NCBI GenBank assembly: GCA_902493615.1
Contig: CABUQK010000004.1
Span: forward strand, 1-37,486
Direction of reading: 5' to 3'
DNA from: an uncultured Collinsella sp.
Lineage (GTDB): Bacteria > Actinomycetota > Coriobacteriia > Coriobacteriales > Coriobacteriaceae
DNA length: 37,486 nt
The notes beneath the pieces are model-generated. The model was not told where the DNA came from. It searched no databases and saw only the letters and a program-made list of their open reading frames with translations. The position numbers and the translations under genes were made by a program. This document shows, piece after piece, positions 7,700 to 15,637 of this stretch. Every line of letters starts with the position of its first letter. Position 1 is the first letter of the stretch.

Positions 7700-8932
7700 A
7701 TGCGCCAGTTCGATTACACCACAGTCCCAGCGGAACTCGAAGCAACTCCAATCACCAACCTCCTCCTCTCGATACGCGAGCATAAAGGCCGACAGCTTGC
7801 TCTGAGTCAAGTCAAACCCGAACTTCTATCGTCACTTATGGAGGAAGCTAAGATCCAAAGCACCCAATCCTCCAACGGACTTGAAGGAATTGTTACCACC
7901 CAAAATAGACTCAAAGCAATCATGGCGTATTCCGCCAAGCCAAGCTCCCGCGCAGAGGAAGAAATCGCTGGATACCGAGATGCGCTGTCGCTTATTCACG
8001 AGCAGCACGATTTCATTCCCGTAACGCCATCGGTCATTTTGCAGTTGCATCGTGACCTCATGGTACACACAGCAATCTCGTATGGGGGCCATTGGAAAGA
8101 TAGCGATAACGAAATCATCTCCATCGACGATCAAGGCAATCGATTTGTGCGCTTTAGGCCGCCTTCGGCCCTAGCAACCCCCGGACTTATCGAAGAAGCC
8201 TGTCGGTCCCTCAACGACGCCTTATCTCGTCAAGTTTGCGACCCCCTCCTTATATCATTCCGCTTCATCTTCGATTTTGTCAGCATTCATCCCTTCAACG
8301 ATGGCAATGGCAGGATGAGCCGGCTCCTTACAACGCTGCTACTCGAAAAGACTGGATACGACGTTGCGCGTTACATCAGCATCGAACGACTTATTGAAGA
8401 CAACAAGGCGCTCTACTACAACGCCCTCGCTGCAAGCTCCACTGGATGGAATGAAAATCAAAACACCGAAGTACCCTTTATCCGTTTCATGCTCGGAACA
8501 ACCCTGGCCGCCTACCGACAGCTCGAGCAGCGTACCTTAATTGAATCAAGCACTCGTCCCATGTCGAAGCAAGCGCGCATCGCTGTTCTATTTCAACAGA
8601 GACCCGGCGTCATTAAGAAATCCGACATCCGGTCCAGCTGCCCCGATATCAGCGAGGTAACCGTTAAACGAACCCTCGGCCAGCTTGTTAGTTGCAGCGC
8701 AATCGAAAAAACAGGAGCGGGTCGTTCGACGGGCTACATACTCAAAGACGTCCATGCTCTAGAACTATTCTTGCAAGCCACAATACCCGATGGCGAGGCC
8801 GCAATAACAAAAGAGGCTTCAAAGGATAAGCTCCTTGAACGTGTAAACCACGCCGAGGATGAAAGCAGAGAAGGGCTCTATGAAGACTACGATTCATTCT
8901 CAAGGGACATAAAGACGAGATACGGAGTCTAG
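7700..8932 (+). CDS. Fic-domain protein with winged-helix C-terminus
   Basis: 410-aa Fic family protein, expected to transfer AMP or another nucleotide part onto a target protein. The core motif HPFNDGNGR (197-205) has the catalytic His197 and the full phosphate-binding loop. An inhibitory helix motif, S58-N-G-L-E62-G63, matches (S/T)xxxE(G/N) on the N-terminal side, so it is a class II, self-inhibited Fic protein, and no separate antitoxin is needed. About residues 290-350 look like a winged helix (DIRSSCPDISEVTVKRTL), and the tail is acidic. AAAGGAG precedes the ATG. Its base composition is clearly more AT-rich than lacG2, which fits acquisition by transfer. The target is unknown. It stands alone, with repeats upstream and a deoR remnant downstream. 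Confidence 0.9.
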   Translation: MRQFDYTTVPAELEATPITNLLLSIREHKGRQLALSQVKPELLSSLMEEAKIQSTQSSNGLEGIVTTQNRLKAIMAYSAKPSSRAEEEIAGYRDALSLIHEQHDFIPVTPSVILQLHRDLMVHTAISYGGHWKDSDNEIISIDDQGNRFVRFRPPSALATPGLIEEACRSLNDALSRQVCDPLLISFRFIFDFVSIHPFNDGNGRMSRLLTTLLLEKTGYDVARYISIERLIEDNKALYYNALAASSTGWNENQNTEVPFIRFMLGTTLAAYRQLEQRTLIESSTRPMSKQARIAVLFQQRPGVIKKSDIRSSCPDISEVTVKRTLGQLVSCSAIEKTGAGRSTGYILKDVHALELFLQATIPDGEAAITKEASKDKLLERVNHAEDESREGLYEDYDSFSRDIKTRYGV

Positions 8933-8969
8933 TCATATCTCAGAATAGCCTCATCCTTGTTGCCCAAAG

Positions 8970-9360
8970 TTATTTGCGCGTCATTGTGAAGCGGTACCCC
9001 TGCGCCGGCAGGGGGCAGAAGTATCGCCTGCCGATCCTGCTGGAGTCGGCAATCAGATAGCGCGCATCGGCCTTGCTAAAGGCGAGCTGCTGGATACGGC
9101 CCTCGTCCATGTTGGACGTAGATACGTCACCGTCCAAGATGCCGTTGGCACCGATAAACGCCGCGTCGATGCCCAGCGCACGCAGGGCATCCTCGGCCGT
9201 TGGCCCCACAAAAGTGGCAGTGCGGCGACGGTACATACCGCCCACGAGGCACAGGTCGCAGCCCTCGCGCGCCTCGAGCAGGTTAAAGACCGAAAGCGAA
9301 TTGGTCACATAGATGGAAGGCAGCTTGTCAGTGACTCGGAGAGCGCCAATGCGATCTCAC
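8970..9360 (-). pseudogene. Broken DeoR-family regulator remnant
   Basis: A readable stretch (8970-9308) matches the effector domain of the intact DeoR protein at 13517-14281 almost residue for residue, for example TNSLSVFNLLEARE, LCLVGGMYRRRTA, GPTAEDALRALGIDA and EGRIQQLAFSKAD. The helix-turn-helix half is absent. Just upstream the conserved reading continues in another frame (REIALALSES) and runs into stops, so there is at least one frameshift. The C-terminal end is also scrambled after ADSSRIG. Both copies lie on the minus strand and are followed downstream by the same 15 bases, TTATTTGCGCGTCAT (8970-8984 and 13416-13430). It is non-functional as a regulator. Confidence 0.85.
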
Positions 9361-9400
9361 GACGGTTGTGCTCATTGTCTCAATTAGATACTCAACGAAA

Positions 9401-9436
9401 TACGGCCCCGCATCTCAAATAAGCTGCGGGGCCGTA
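9401..9436 (-). terminator. Terminator-like hairpin after lacE3
   Basis: TACGGCCCCGCA (9401-9412) and TGCGGGGCCGTA (9425-9436) are perfect 12-base arms with a 12-base loop, 36 bases past the lacE3 stop. On the minus strand a short T-rich stretch (TTTCGTT) follows, so termination may be weak. Confidence 0.65.
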
Positions 9437-9471
9437 CTATACACCGACGAATCAACGACGGAGGGCATCCA

Positions 9472-11166
9472 CTATTTAGCCAGCTCCTGAACGATCCAGT
9501 CAATTGCACCTTCGGGATCGTTGGTAAGGTCGATATACTCCTTGCCCCTTGTGGTGAGCAGTTTAATTCCAAGGCGATCGGTATCGGCCTTCATAGCGTC
9601 ATAGTACATGCGTGCCTGGGGAGCCAGAACAATCACGTTGTACTGATCCATCGTCTCATAGTGGCTTCCGTACGCACCGGACTGAGAAACCAGATCGATA
9701 CCCTTAGCAGCGGCACCTTCGCGAAGAGCATTTGCCAAGAGAGTCGAAGTGCCGGCACCCTGGCAAAGCACAAGCACGCGGATCTGCTCCGCCTTGTCCT
9801 TTACCGCCTCGAGAGCTTTTGCGACATTTTCCTGTGCGGCAATAGCATCTGCATCCGAGTTTCCTGCAGTCTCCTTTGCAGACTCTTCCAAACAAAGCTG
9901 ATGGTCATACGCCTTGCAGAACGGATAGTAAATCACAAAGTCAACGACCAACAGCACTGCCATCAATACGAGAGAACGCAAATCGAGACCCGTGGTGAGG
10001 AACGCACCAATTGGGCCGGGAAGCGCCCACGGCATGGTATACATGGGGGCGTTCATTCCAATGACGTCAATGAAAAATTTACCGATAATGGCGTTGACCA
10101 TAGGAGCCACTAGGAAGGGCACGAACATATAGGGATTGAGAACAATCGGCATACCGAAGATAACGGGCTCGTTAACTCCAAAAATCACCGGGATAATCGA
10201 TGCCTTGCCCATGGCTTTAAGCTGCTTGGAGCGCATAAACATGATCAGGATAATAGGAACGATGAACGTGCAGCCAGAACCGCCCAGACCGCCGATGAAG
10301 CTTGTAAAGTCCTGCGTAAGAGCAATTGACGGGTGTCCACCTGCTTGGAAAACCTCAAGATTGGTAACGGTATTGCCGTAGAGCGCAGCATTGATCGGAC
10401 TCATGACAACCGAAGCACCGTGGATACCCATAAATTGGAAAAGTGCGACCGCGCCTTCGATAAGCGCCATGCCAGGATAGGTGTCGACCGCGGAGAACAG
10501 CGGCGAGATGAGAGCGGATACCAAATTGGCGAACGGCACAGCAAGCAGCTTGCGGCTCGCAAGATCGATAAAAGCGCACGCAAGGATCGAAAACCCAAAT
10601 GCAAAGATATCGCGAAAACTCTGCGCAATAGAGCCAGGGACCTCTTTGGGGAGCTTGATCGTCACATTATGGCTAATGCACACCTTATAGATATTAACGG
10701 TCAAGAATGCGGCTACGAACGCAGCGAGAAAACCCTTGGTTCCCATATAGCCGGTTTCAAAAACAGATGTATCTGCTCCGCCAATCGAGACAACATCGTT
10801 CGTCACCGATAGCAAGAGCATGCCGCACATGGCACAAACCATGCACGAGGTGGGGTTGAGAGATTTGCCCGAAGGCATGCGACGGTTCATCGACATTGCA
10901 AGTGAGCTCGCCGTGGTGCCGGCCACCATAATGCCAAGAAGCCCCATGGTATATGCATAGATTTTATTGAAGAAATCCAGCACCTCAGGCGGAAGCGTGA
11001 TGCCTACATAGGCAGGGAGCGTCGAAAGAAGAAGGAACAGGCTCGAGAACAGCACAATTGGCATATTCGAGAGAAAGCCATCCTTGATCGCCACCAGATA
11101 AATGTTCCTCGAGATTTTGTCGAAGAGGGGCTAGTGTTTTTCAAGGAATTTGACGATAGCGTCCAT
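9472..11166 (-). pseudogene. lacE: Lactose-family PTS EIICB (third copy) with amber codon 11
   Basis: From the natural ATG at 11166, with GAAAGGAT at 11172-11179 upstream, the reading is MDAIVKFLEKH, then TAG, then PLFDKISRNIY, continuing in frame for over 500 residues. lacE2 reads EKHQPFFEKISRNIY at the same place, so CAG has become TAG at codon 11. The rest is intact: EIIC, a shorter linker, and EIIB with phosphocysteine in LVLCQGAGTS. A GTG at 11094 could restart translation, but this drops the first 24 residues and has no clear ribosome binding site. If expressed by readthrough or restart it would be a third beta-galactoside-type permease; otherwise it is a recent pseudogene. It is divergent from the gene at 11532. 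Confidence 0.85.
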
Positions 11167-11313
11167 AACACATCCTTTCATGATTCCCGGGCACGTAACG
11201 ATTTATCCGGACTCAACCGTCGTCGTCCCCGTTTGTATCCACTTATTCCACTTATGTAAGTGAATACGTTCTTGTGCGAAATGTAATATCATTTGCGCGA
11301 TTTGTCATAACCA

Positions 11314-11342
11314 ATTCTTTTTCCGCTTTGTCGATATGTCAA
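11314..11342 (-). promoter_or_regulatory. Candidate promoter of lacE3
   Basis: On the minus strand TTGACA (11342-11337), a 17-base spacer and AAGAAT (11319-11314). The shared motif at 11360-11370 lies just upstream of the -35 box. Confidence 0.45.
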
Positions 11343-11359
11343 GAATTCAAATACATATT

Positions 11360-11458
11360 CGGTGAACGGTAGTTGATTAATATAAGGTTTTCCCAGTTAA
11401 AGGCTATTTTTTCCGAGCAGTACAATAAGCTTGCAACCGTTCACCGATTGGATATAAC
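11360..11458. promoter_or_regulatory. Divergent control region with CGGTGAACGGT motifs
   Basis: CGGTGAACGGT (11360-11370) and its complement ACCGTTCACCG (11436-11446) flank an AT-rich centre between lacE3 and the gene at 11532. For the rightward gene, TTGCAA (11431-11436), a 16-base spacer and TATAAC (11453-11458) make a plausible promoter, and the second motif copy lies within that spacer, where a repressor would block RNA polymerase. The same motif occurs at 27010-27039 and near 3878. Confidence 0.6.
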
Positions 11459-11531
11459 ATATTGAATATATTGTTGTAACAATATTAGAGACAATGTCAC
11501 AAGCCTGTCGTTCTAGTCAAAGGAAGTAACA

Positions 11532-12452
11532 ATGCCCAAACGATTACTGAACATGTCCGCATCCGATTTTGCCGCCACGTCACCCATGGATCTAAAACAG
11601 GCAATTCTGGCTTCCGAGGGACGTACCATCATGGCGGAAAACGTACCCTCTTCCCAATTTCTCGGCGGCGTTACTAATGCAGAAATCGAACGTGCCGCAG
11701 GTGCCGACCTGCTTCTGTTTAACGCGCTCGATGTGTTCGATCCAGTTATTGCCGGTATTCCAGATGATCTCAATGAAAACCCGGTCACTTGGGTGAAGCG
11801 AGCATGCGGAAGGCCCATTGGCGTCAATCTGGAGCCAGTTGATAACGTGGCAGAGATGTCTGAATCCCGAACGGAAATCCCCATGGGTCGTCGCGTCTCT
11901 CCCAAGACCTTAGAAAAGGCTAACGAACTCGGATTTGATTTTATCTGCCTGACGGGCAACCCTGGAACCGGCGTCTCCAACGATGCAATCGCCCATTCGA
12001 TTAAACTCTCCAAAGAGCATTTCAATGGCCTGGTCATAGCCGGAAAAATGCATGGAGCGGGCGTTGCGGAACCTGTCATGACGCTCGAAATTGCGCGCAA
12101 GTTTGTTGACCTCGGCGTCGATATCCTTCTCGTGCCAGCCCCCTACACCGTCCCTTGCTTCCAAGAAGCAGACCTGCGCGCCATCGTAGACTTTGTACGA
12201 TCCCACAACGTAGGCAAGTCAATTGAAGAGAAGGTTCTCGTCATGGCGGCGAACGGGACGAGTCAAGACTCCTGCGACAGCGAGACCATTAAGAAAATAG
12301 GCCTTGCAGCAAAAGCAGCCGGCGCTGACCTCCAACATATCGGGGACTCCATGAACGGTATTTGCCTGCCCCAGAATATCTTCACGCTCGGACAAGCCCT
12401 TCGTGGATACAGGCATCAGATCGTCATGCTGAGCCGCTCTGTGATACGTTAA
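11532..12452 (+). CDS. Unrecognised protein of PTS locus, possibly TIM-barrel
   Basis: 306 aa, not assigned to a named enzyme with certainty. The alternation of strands and Gly-rich turns (ADLLLFNALDVF, FDFICLTGNPGTGVS, LVIAGKMHGAG, VDILLVPAPYTVP, DLQHIGDSMNG) suggests a beta/alpha barrel, in the style of phosphoenolpyruvate-mutase-like or DhnA-type aldolase proteins. No signal peptide or membrane segment is seen. AAAGGAAG at 11519-11526 sets the start. It is divergent from lacE3 and followed 54-72 bases later by a GntR regulator, so a role in the metabolism of whatever lacE3 imports is likely. It does not resemble LacD, the tagatose-bisphosphate aldolase, which is otherwise missing here. The function is left open. 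Confidence 0.75.
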   Translation: MPKRLLNMSASDFAATSPMDLKQAILASEGRTIMAENVPSSQFLGGVTNAEIERAAGADLLLFNALDVFDPVIAGIPDDLNENPVTWVKRACGRPIGVNLEPVDNVAEMSESRTEIPMGRRVSPKTLEKANELGFDFICLTGNPGTGVSNDAIAHSIKLSKEHFNGLVIAGKMHGAGVAEPVMTLEIARKFVDLGVDILLVPAPYTVPCFQEADLRAIVDFVRSHNVGKSIEEKVLVMAANGTSQDSCDSETIKKIGLAAKAAGADLQHIGDSMNGICLPQNIFTLGQALRGYRHQIVMLSRSVIR

Positions 12453-12524
12453 GGTTACCTTGCCCACGTTACATCCCGACTGAGGCAACCATCAGGTATA
12501 ACCAACATGCAAACTGAGGCTCTA

Positions 12525-13244
12525 ATGCTCGATACACACGAAAAACGGCCACTCTATTTACAGCTCACCGACGCGCTGCTCAAGCAGATCGTCGATGAAT
12601 ATCAAGCAGACGATAAACTTCCAACAGAAATGGAACTCTGCGACGAATACGCCGTAAGCAGAACAACCGTCCGACTTGCCATGAGTGAGCTGGAGCGTCG
12701 TGGAAGTATCTATCGAATCCAAGGTAAGGGGTCGTTTGTTGCACCGAAACGCGTTAGCGAGCTCAATTCACTTTTAGACTTTGACTTTGCAAGCCATTGC
12801 GATGGCGTTGATCCAGATGCCATTACCAAACATTTCGGCGGCCTCACATCAGGTCGTCCAATTTCCGTAATGATGCTCCAACAATTTGGATGTCAAAGTC
12901 GCGACAAAATTCAGCGTCTTGAATTGACCTACGAACTTGAAGGCAGCTTCATAGGCGCTGATACGTTCTTCATTTCAAAGTCGCGCGTTCCGAATAACCA
13001 GTTAGATTTTCAGGCATTTAGCAGAATCATGGACGACTTGTCCAAGTCTATCCAATCTGTTAGGGAAAGCTATAGAGCACGTCAGCTTAGCGATTCCGAA
13101 GCCAGTAATTATGGTGTTGCAAAACTTCCGGTCATCGAACTGACTCATTATGCTTACGACTCCGGAGGCAAACTAATCTCAATTGTCTGCCGCACCGTCT
13201 TAACTGGGCGAATCCCTTATCAAAACTTTATTTTCAAGTCCTAA
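12525..13244 (+). CDS. GntR/HutC-family transcriptional regulator
   Basis: 239 aa. The N-terminal winged helix (YLQLTDALLKQIVD, KLPTEMELCDEYAVSRTTVRLAMSEL, with the GKGSFVA wing) is typical of GntR. The C-terminal half is a UTRA-type sugar-phosphate sensor ending in YQNFIFKS. The ATG at 12525 is preferred because GAGG (12516-12519) sits five bases upstream; an in-frame ATG at 12507 would add six residues but has no good binding site. It follows the unknown gene at 11532 on the same strand and probably controls that gene and lacE3. It is AT-rich compared with galM and shares only family-level similarity with the GntR gene at 22462-23193. Confidence 0.88.
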   Translation: MLDTHEKRPLYLQLTDALLKQIVDEYQADDKLPTEMELCDEYAVSRTTVRLAMSELERRGSIYRIQGKGSFVAPKRVSELNSLLDFDFASHCDGVDPDAITKHFGGLTSGRPISVMMLQQFGCQSRDKIQRLELTYELEGSFIGADTFFISKSRVPNNQLDFQAFSRIMDDLSKSIQSVRESYRARQLSDSEASNYGVAKLPVIELTHYAYDSGGKLISIVCRTVLTGRIPYQNFIFKS

Positions 13245-13257
13245 TGTTCTTTTTCTT

Positions 13258-13397
13258 TTGTCTCGATCTGTAACACGTAGCCGAGTTTTTAAGTCCTAAC
13301 CGTTACAGATCGAGACAAACAAGGTAGGCCCCGCCGAATTGTCTCAATCTGTAACATCTGGTTGGTGGTTTCACCCCTACCTGTTACAGGTTGAGAC
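13258..13397. repeat. Palindromic repeat array, cluster 3 (two hairpins)
   Basis: Units at 13258-13318 and 13341-13397. The first has perfect 17-base arms TTGTCTCGATCTGTAAC and complement. The second has GTCTCAATCTGTAACA and TGTTACAGGTTGAGAC. Centres are 81 bases apart. The linker ending CCGAATTGTCT is shared with the linker between units 2 and 3 of cluster 1. It starts 14 bases after the gntR stop. Confidence 0.9.
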
Positions 13398-13421
13398 GAT
13401 TTGATTGTGGAGTCCTTATTT

Positions 13422-13454
13422 GCGCGTCATATCGCGTAGCGCTGACGCGCTGGT
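13422..13454. repeat. Inverted repeat downstream of deoR
   Basis: GCGCGTCA (13423-13430) and TGACGCGC (13443-13450) flank 12 bases containing GCGTAGCGC. It lies downstream of the minus-strand deoR gene and may terminate it, although no T-run is evident. Confidence 0.35.
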
Positions 13455-13516
13455 TTCCACAATGACAGGAGGTAAAAGTCCTCCCGCATCACCCGTTGGC
13501 AATCCCGTAGCGATAA

Positions 13517-14281
13517 CTAGCAAATAACCTGCGTGTGTTCCTCGATGGCGGCACGATCCTCGGCGGCGATGCCCGGCTCGCACACCACGGCGTCCAAATT
13601 GTCCAGGCGGCAGAAGGTGTAGAAGTCGCGCTTGCCGATCTTGCTGGAGTCGGCGATCAGATAGCGCGAGTCGGCCTTGCTAAAGGCGAGCTGCTGGATG
13701 CGGCCCTCTTCCATATTGGATGTAGACACGTCGCCGTCCAGAATGCCGTTGGCACCGATAAACGCCGCGTCGATGCCCAGCGCACGCAGGGTATCCTCGG
13801 CCGTTGGTCCCACAAAAGCGGCGGTGCGGCGACGGTACATGCCGCCCACCAGGCACAGGTCGCAGTCTTCGCGCGCCTCGAGCAGGTTAAACACCGAAAG
13901 CGAATTGGTCACAATGCGCAGGCGAAACGCCGGCAGCATCGAGGCCATCTGCTCAACCGTGGTGCCCGTGCCCAAAAAGATGGTCGAGCCTTCCTCGATA
14001 AGCTCCACAGAACGGCGCGCAATCTGCAACTTTTCCTCGGCATGCTTCGTGCGCTTTTCGCTGTGCGAATACTCATGGCGCAGCATAGCGTGTGGACGGC
14101 CCTGCGCACTGCGGGCTCCGCCGTGCACACGCTCGATCTCGCCCAGGCTCGCAAGCTCCTCAAGGTCACGGCGGATCGTCATATCCGAGACACCTAACGC
14201 ATCCGAAATCTCCTTGACCGAGACCGTTCCCTGTTCCTCGAGCAGCTGCCGAACCTTATCCTGTCGCTCCGCTTTAATCAC
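13517..14281 (-). CDS. DeoR-family sugar repressor
   Basis: 254 aa. The N-terminal DeoR helix-turn-helix (VSVKEISDALGVSDMTIRRDLEEL) is followed by the family signature ERVHGGA and a sugar-phosphate-binding domain with FLGTGTTVEQMA and the VTNSL segment. The GTG at 14281 is taken as start because GAGG (14289-14292) lies seven bases upstream; a GTG at 14308 is in frame but lacks such a site. The family includes LacR, the tagatose-6-phosphate-responsive repressor of Gram-positive lac operons, and that role is plausible here, though only family-level evidence supports it. A truncated copy lies at 8970-9360. The gene is divergent from galM, with a candidate operator at 14316-14333. Confidence 0.9.
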   Translation of the reverse strand: MIKAERQDKVRQLLEEQGTVSVKEISDALGVSDMTIRRDLEELASLGEIERVHGGARSAQGRPHAMLRHEYSHSEKRTKHAEEKLQIARRSVELIEEGSTIFLGTGTTVEQMASMLPAFRLRIVTNSLSVFNLLEAREDCDLCLVGGMYRRRTAAFVGPTAEDTLRALGIDAAFIGANGILDGDVSTSNMEEGRIQQLAFSKADSRYLIADSSKIGKRDFYTFCRLDNLDAVVCEPGIAAEDRAAIEEHTQVIC

Positions 14282-14315
14282 GATGAGTCCTCGCTGTTCC
14301 ACGCTCACGTCAATT

Positions 14316-14338
14316 CAAACAATAACGAACAAATTGTA
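14316..14338 (-). promoter_or_regulatory. Candidate deoR promoter and operator
   Basis: On the minus strand a TACAAT box (14338-14333) is followed by TTTGTTCGTTATTGTTTG (14333-14316), two near-repeats of TTTGTTnnTT like those bound by DeoR/LacR proteins. Autoregulation is inferred. Confidence 0.4.
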
Positions 14339-14486
14339 TCAGACTCGCGCGCGTCAGAAATGAACGCCCGCACAGCTCCAATCATCACTTTTTTGAGAAA
14401 AATACCCCCTGCTTTAGTGGGGTGTAGTGATAATCTCGCCTGTTCGCGCTACAGTTTGTGCGAAATACCTCGATGTTAGGAACCAA

Positions 14487-15539
14487 ATGATCACTTCCGA
14501 GCTTTTCGGCACCGCGCCGTGCGGTACCCGCGTTCATCGCTACACCCTCAACGGGCCCGAGATCTGCGTTCGCATTATGGACTATGGCGCCACCGTGTTG
14601 GGCATCGACGTGCCCGACATTCCCGGCAACGTGCGCGATGTGGTACTGGGCTTCGATAAGCTCGAGGATTACTTTGACAACCCCGCCTGCTTTGGCGCGA
14701 CCATCGGCCCCGTGGCAAACCGCACCGCGGGCGCCACGATCACCATCGACGGCACGGACTGGCATATGCCCGCCAACGAGGGCGCCAACAACCTGCACAG
14801 CGATCTTGAGCACGGTCTGCATAAACGCGTGTGGGACGTTGAGCTCGACGAGGCCCATAACGCCGTGCGCATGACCACCTCGCTTGAGGATGGCGAACTG
14901 GGCCTTCCCGGCAACCGCACCTTTACGGCCGTGTTTACCGTTACACGCACCGGCGTCTTTCGCATCGAGTATGGCTGCGAGAGCGACCGCGCCACCTACG
15001 TGTCCATGACCAACCACACGTACTTTAACCTTGCCGGCCATAACGCCGGCATGGACTGCGAGCACTTCTTTGTTGCCAACGCTGCCCACTACCTGCCCAT
15101 CAACGAGCAGAATATCCCCACCGGCGAGATCGCTCCGGTCGAGGGCACGCCGTTTGACTTCCGTGAGCTGCGCCCCGTCGCGCCTGGCATGGAAGCCGAC
15201 GACCCGCAGATTAAGCAAGCCCGTGGCTACGACCACTGCCTGTGCATCGACGGCTATCAGTACGGGCGCAACCTGCGCCGCGCGATGCACGTCGAGGAAA
15301 TGTGGACCGGCCGTGAGCTCGACTACTACACCACCGCCCCGGGCGTGCAGCTCTACACCGGCAACTGGCTGGGCGACGAGCACGCCAAGGACGACGCCAA
15401 CTATGGCTGGGGCGCCGGCTTTGCCCTCGAGGCAGAGATGTACCCCGACACGCCGCACCAGCCGCTGTTCCCGCAGGGCATTGTGGGCCCGGGTCACCCC
15501 TACAGCAATGTGATCGAATACCACTTTATGAGGCACTAA
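14487..15539 (+). CDS. galM: Aldose 1-epimerase (galactose mutarotase)
   Basis: 350-aa GalM that interconverts alpha and beta anomers of galactose or glucose in the cytoplasm. The catalytic base-acid pair is visible: His177 in TNHTYFNLAGH and Glu315 in ALEAEMYPDTP. Other family stretches are FGATIGPVANR and LHGGxx-like NNLHSDLEHGLHKRVW near residue 110. The ATG at 14487 is chosen because the protein then begins like other GalM proteins, with TTAGGAA just upstream; an earlier ATG at 14427 adds an unlikely 20 residues. It is divergent from deoR. It would help use free galactose or glucose released by LacG. No galK or galT is visible. Confidence 0.92.
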   Translation: MITSELFGTAPCGTRVHRYTLNGPEICVRIMDYGATVLGIDVPDIPGNVRDVVLGFDKLEDYFDNPACFGATIGPVANRTAGATITIDGTDWHMPANEGANNLHSDLEHGLHKRVWDVELDEAHNAVRMTTSLEDGELGLPGNRTFTAVFTVTRTGVFRIEYGCESDRATYVSMTNHTYFNLAGHNAGMDCEHFFVANAAHYLPINEQNIPTGEIAPVEGTPFDFRELRPVAPGMEADDPQIKQARGYDHCLCIDGYQYGRNLRRAMHVEEMWTGRELDYYTTAPGVQLYTGNWLGDEHAKDDANYGWGAGFALEAEMYPDTPHQPLFPQGIVGPGHPYSNVIEYHFMRH

Positions 15540-15562
15540 GCCCACAACGCAACATATCGCAC

Positions 15563-15599
15563 AACAGCGCCCGCCGGCACACCGCCGACGGGCGCTGTT
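15563..15599 (+). terminator. Hairpin after galM
   Basis: AACAGCGCCCG (15563-15573) and CGGGCGCTGTT (15589-15599) are perfect 11-base arms, 23 bases after the galM stop. The T-run is very short. Confidence 0.65.
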
Positions 15600-15637
15600 C
15601 TACCTAGTCATTGGGGACGTTCTTAAATGACTAGGTA
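15600..15637. repeat. Hairpin overlapping the stop of the orphan EIIB gene
   Basis: CTACCTAGTCATT (15600-15612) and AATGACTAGGTAG (15625-15637) are perfect 13-base arms around GGGGACGTTCTT. The right arm contains the TAG stop of the minus-strand EIIB gene. It could end that transcript or be a dispersed palindromic element, but it is unrelated in sequence to the CTGTAACA repeats. Confidence 0.7.

Noticed and set aside
11092..11094. GTG as the true start of the third EIICB
   Set aside because: It lacks a ribosome binding site and would remove the conserved first 24 residues, while an aligned ATG with a good site exists at 11166 before the amber codon.
11134..11136. Programmed TAG decoding as an amino acid in lacE3
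   Set aside because: The paralogues have a plain Gln codon there and nothing suggests pyrrolysine or suppression; a point mutation is simpler.
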